Source: Calliopum simillimum
Lineage: Eukaryota; Arthropoda; Insecta; Diptera; Lauxaniidae
Assembly (NCBI GenBank): GCA_951812925.1
Contig: OX638368.1
Span: 156,164,492 to 156,228,491 of the forward strand
Length of the DNA stretch: 64,000 nt
Direction of reading: 5' to 3'
Positions within the stretch are counted from its first letter, which is position 1. Each line of letters starts with the position of its first letter. Below, piece after piece: positions 61,370-64,000 of the stretch. The notes beneath the pieces are model-generated. The model worked only from the letters and a program-made list of their open reading frames with translations. It had not been told where the DNA came from and searched no databases. The position numbers and the translations under genes were made by a program.

Positions 61370-61610
61370 TATTTGGCGGTAACGACCAACGAAATAACAC
61401 CGAAATATATAATGAAATAACGCCCAACAAAATAAAAAACCAAATAACGCCCAAATATTGAAATGAAGTATTGCCCTAACAAAGTAGGTAACGCTTAAAA
61501 ACACAAACGAAATATCGCCCATATAATTTGTATATAAATTTGGGGCCAATAATTGGGCTTTATTTCGGCTTTTAATTTCTTGGGCGTTATTTCGCTTTTT
61601 GTTTTCAAAT
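61370..61610. repeat. degenerate repeats of AAATAACGCCC
   Basis: About six variants of CGAAATAACGCCCAA lie at irregular spacing (for example near 61418, 61444 and 61508) and one inverse copy (TGGGCGTTATTTCGC) near 61581. They look like an old motif-array element whose borders I cannot place. Confidence 0.6.
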
Positions 61611-61859
61611 TAGTACAGAAAATGTGCTTTGCCTTATATTACAAGCTCTAATTAATTATTTGTAATATAGTATAGTAAGACCAATATTAATTTACTGGGT
61701 ACTGGTGTGTCAAATAGTTCTGAGTATGAAAAATATTCAAAAAAAGTTACCCAAGGTACTGAACTTTGCACGTTTAAACATTACAGAAGTACTTAGGTTC
61801 TAATTTGGACTTATTATTGCATTTGCTACCGATCAGTGTTAATAGCTAATAGATTACTA

Positions 61860-62235
61860 GTTGCCCGGGAACGACTTCGTTCGCCTGTTTCCAATACTCT
61901 TTAAAAATGTATGTACCCAATGTCATGTTATTTGTCCCTGTGCCAGAACTTTTTAATATCCGGGGCGAAGCCGAGGAAATTTCAAATGATAATTTGTCTT
62001 AAAGTCTGAACTGATAACAATTATTTAAAAGTAAAAAATCATCCGAATCGGGTAACTGATTTTCGAACTATAGGGTTTTCCATGAACCATGACGAAGCCG
62101 AGGGCATTTCGAAATAAAATGTATCCAAAAACCTTGCCATGGAAAATATCTATCAGAGAAAAAAAAAAAAAAAATCATGAGAATCGGACAAACGGTTCTC
62201 GAGTTATGGTGACACAGACAGACAGACGTTGTAAT
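61860..62235 (+). repeat. probable transposon-derived repeat
   Basis: Phrases GCCCGGGAACGACTTCGTTC, GGGGCGAAGCCGAGGAAATT, GACGAAGCCGAGGGCATTTC, GAATCGGACAAACGGTTCTC and ACACAGACAGACAGACG resemble wording common in repeated insect DNA with paired GAAGCCGAGG boxes about 120 bp apart. The family and the borders are unknown. Confidence 0.4.
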
Positions 62236-64000
62236 TTATACAGTAGTATGATTAGAGGGTAACTTTCTGTAGAGTTTGGGTGACTTAGTCAAAAAAGAGT
62301 CGAATTGGGTGTGAAAGTAACAAAATTGTCAACTACTTACTATTTGTAAGTGTTTTACAAACGAACAAAGTACTTTGAGCCAAGATAAATCCGTGAATAC
62401 TATTGCATAGTTTGTCTTACTTAACATTTTCAATAATTCACGATTTAAATATTTTTATCAACATTTTCCGATATTTTCAATATTGTTTACTTAGATGCCA
62501 TTCCTTCAAATGATTTTGTTTTGAGAATAAGATAAATTTTTAAAAAACCGGTTATATTCAAGTTTCTTTCAAGGACGGCAACATTAAAGAGTCGTCCATT
62601 CATAGGATTATCTATTAGCAGTACTTTGCTTATTTATATGTGCTTTTATTTTTGCATACACACACGCATATACCAACTACCAACGTATGTATGTATTAGT
62701 TTATCTTTGCTTTTATTTCTACTGTTGCGAGTATTTGATTCCCGCACTTATTTCTTCGGGTTTTGCAAAAAAAAAAAGGATATACAAAAGCAAAAACAAA
62801 AGCAAGTTAAAGGATTTGCGCGAATGTATCAAGATTCAGACTGTGCATTAGTATGTGTGTGAGTGTATGTGTGTATTGCTGCCACGCTACCACCATCAGC
62901 ATCACGTTATATAGCAGTAACTTTTTGCAAATGACGAAAGAAACCCCATAAAGTATGCAACGCTTTTGTTTTCTGAATTCTTTGAGCTAATATTATTTTT
63001 TCACTTCTTTGGCACTTAACTTTGTTGTCGTTGGTTTTGTTGTTGTTTTTATTATGCTTTGTTATTTTTATTTCCACTTCTACTTCACTTTCTCTTCGCA
63101 TTTCGAAATAGATTTCTTCTTCTTTTTTCTATTTCCTTTGAATTTTCCAAAGTGTTTGTTTGTTTGTCAATGTGTTTGTGTATGTGTGTGTGGTTTATTT
63201 GTTTGCTGCTATGTATTATGTGTGAGTGATGAAAGGTGTTTGATCCTTAAAGTTATGTGTACGTGGTGAAGGCACATATAAACATTCACACGCATACACA
63301 CGTATATATATATAGAATGTCATATGGACCGCTTGAGCGCCATGAGTTGATTGTTGACGTGTGCAAATGGATTTAAATGGCAACGCTGTGTGCGTAGAAT
63401 CCCGAGTAGTATGGAAAATAATAGAAAATAACAATAAACAATTCAAGGATAAAATAGCAACAGCAACAACAACAACAACTAAAAAGCAACATGTGAAAGC
63501 AGCGTAAATCTTGTTGAGATTGATGAAGTGTTGGCGGAAATTGAAGGGCGCGCATGTATGGGTCAAAAAGACGCACATACATAGGTGGGAGCATATTCAC
63601 AAAAAGAGTTGAATTTTGTTTGATTTTTGTTTAAAATATTTTAGAGTTGTTTATATTAACGCAATATATACTAGGCGAAGATATCAACTGCTTCGAGAGA
63701 TTTCACAAATATCCACAGTAACTTAACACAATTAAAAATGGAGTGTAATTTCAGAGTTGAAACATTTTATCAATTCAATCATGTTTTTCTGTTTGCAAAA
63801 AAAACAACTTTTTGGTTTGTGTCCTTTTAAATCATACAACCCATCGGGTAAACATTATATTTTCCAATAAATCATAAGAAATGTTTAACATTTGTTAATG
63901 GATGCTTTTCGCAAAATTGTAAAGATTTAAGCACTTAGGTGAAATATATTGTAAATACATATAATCATGTAGATATTATTATTAACAAATTAAACAAAAC

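Larger units (their letters stand above)
44028..64000 (-). other. heph: heph intron upstream of the RRM2 exon (partial)
   Basis: At least 20 kb of non-coding sequence 5-prime of the exon at 43746-44027 on the transcribed strand. No RRM1-like coding was found in either strand, so it is read as one intron that continues past the window edge; an alternative promoter or 5-prime UTR exon inside cannot be excluded by eye. Besides the repeats listed separately, I see nothing definable in 45660-48750 (a short CA run at about 47719), 48850-49780, 53840-55890 (CA/TATG-rich), 56680-57085, 59015-61085 and 62250-64000 (CA/TG and CAA microsatellites near 63170-63480). Confidence 0.6.

Noticed and set aside
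44028..64000. RRM1 exons of heph
   Set aside because: No match to KVIH-RNIP, KGKNQAF or VYVQFSNH in the minus strand.

Overview
The window looks like intron-rich chromosomal DNA from a fly (Diptera; a tephritid-type fruit fly would fit, but the species cannot be read from the sequence). It is very AT-rich, full of poly(A)/poly(T) runs, CA and CAA/TTG microsatellites, mariner, Tc1 and piggyBac relics and foldback elements. No open reading frame of ordinary gene length exists. No bacterial or viral features were seen.

The one host gene I can support is on the minus strand: the fly polypyrimidine tract-binding protein gene (hephaestus, heph). Five coding exons with good splice signals lie at 44027-43746, 41312-41027, 39486-39293, 35359-35326 and 12580-12488. 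Their phases fit together exactly. They encode the linker before RRM2, all of RRM2, the RRM2-RRM3 linker and the first part of RRM3. The RRM1 exons must lie beyond 64000, and the rest of RRM3 plus RRM4 before position 1, because neither was found here. The fourth exon is a 34-nt microexon, the size I recall for the vertebrate PTBP1 exon whose skipping is used for autoregulation. Skipping it here would bring in a stop codon eight codons later.

The remaining 98-99 percent is intron. Region by region: 1-12.5 kb holds Tc1-like relics, dispersed repeats and two elements with TA-flanked inverted ends and internal motif arrays. 12.6-35.3 kb is one 22.7-kb intron with foldback elements, MITEs, two mariner derivatives and a decayed piece of an SGSM3-like TBC/RUN gene. 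35.4-44 kb contains the closely spaced exons, a nearly perfect 290-bp hairpin, a foldback copy fused to a truncated mariner, and another foldback. 44-64 kb holds a dispersed repeat with tandem units, a tRNA-like SINE piece, a Tc1-like pseudogene, a 3.1-kb piggyBac-like element with TTAA flanks, motif-array elements (one nested in another element) and a 70-bp piggyBac-like miniature.

The most unusual structural theme is a set of elements with different sequences but the same plan: short inverted ends, mostly starting with G-runs next to TA, and several near-identical copies of a 9-16 bp motif spaced inside. The heph microexon and this recurring motif-array design are the two things most worth following up.
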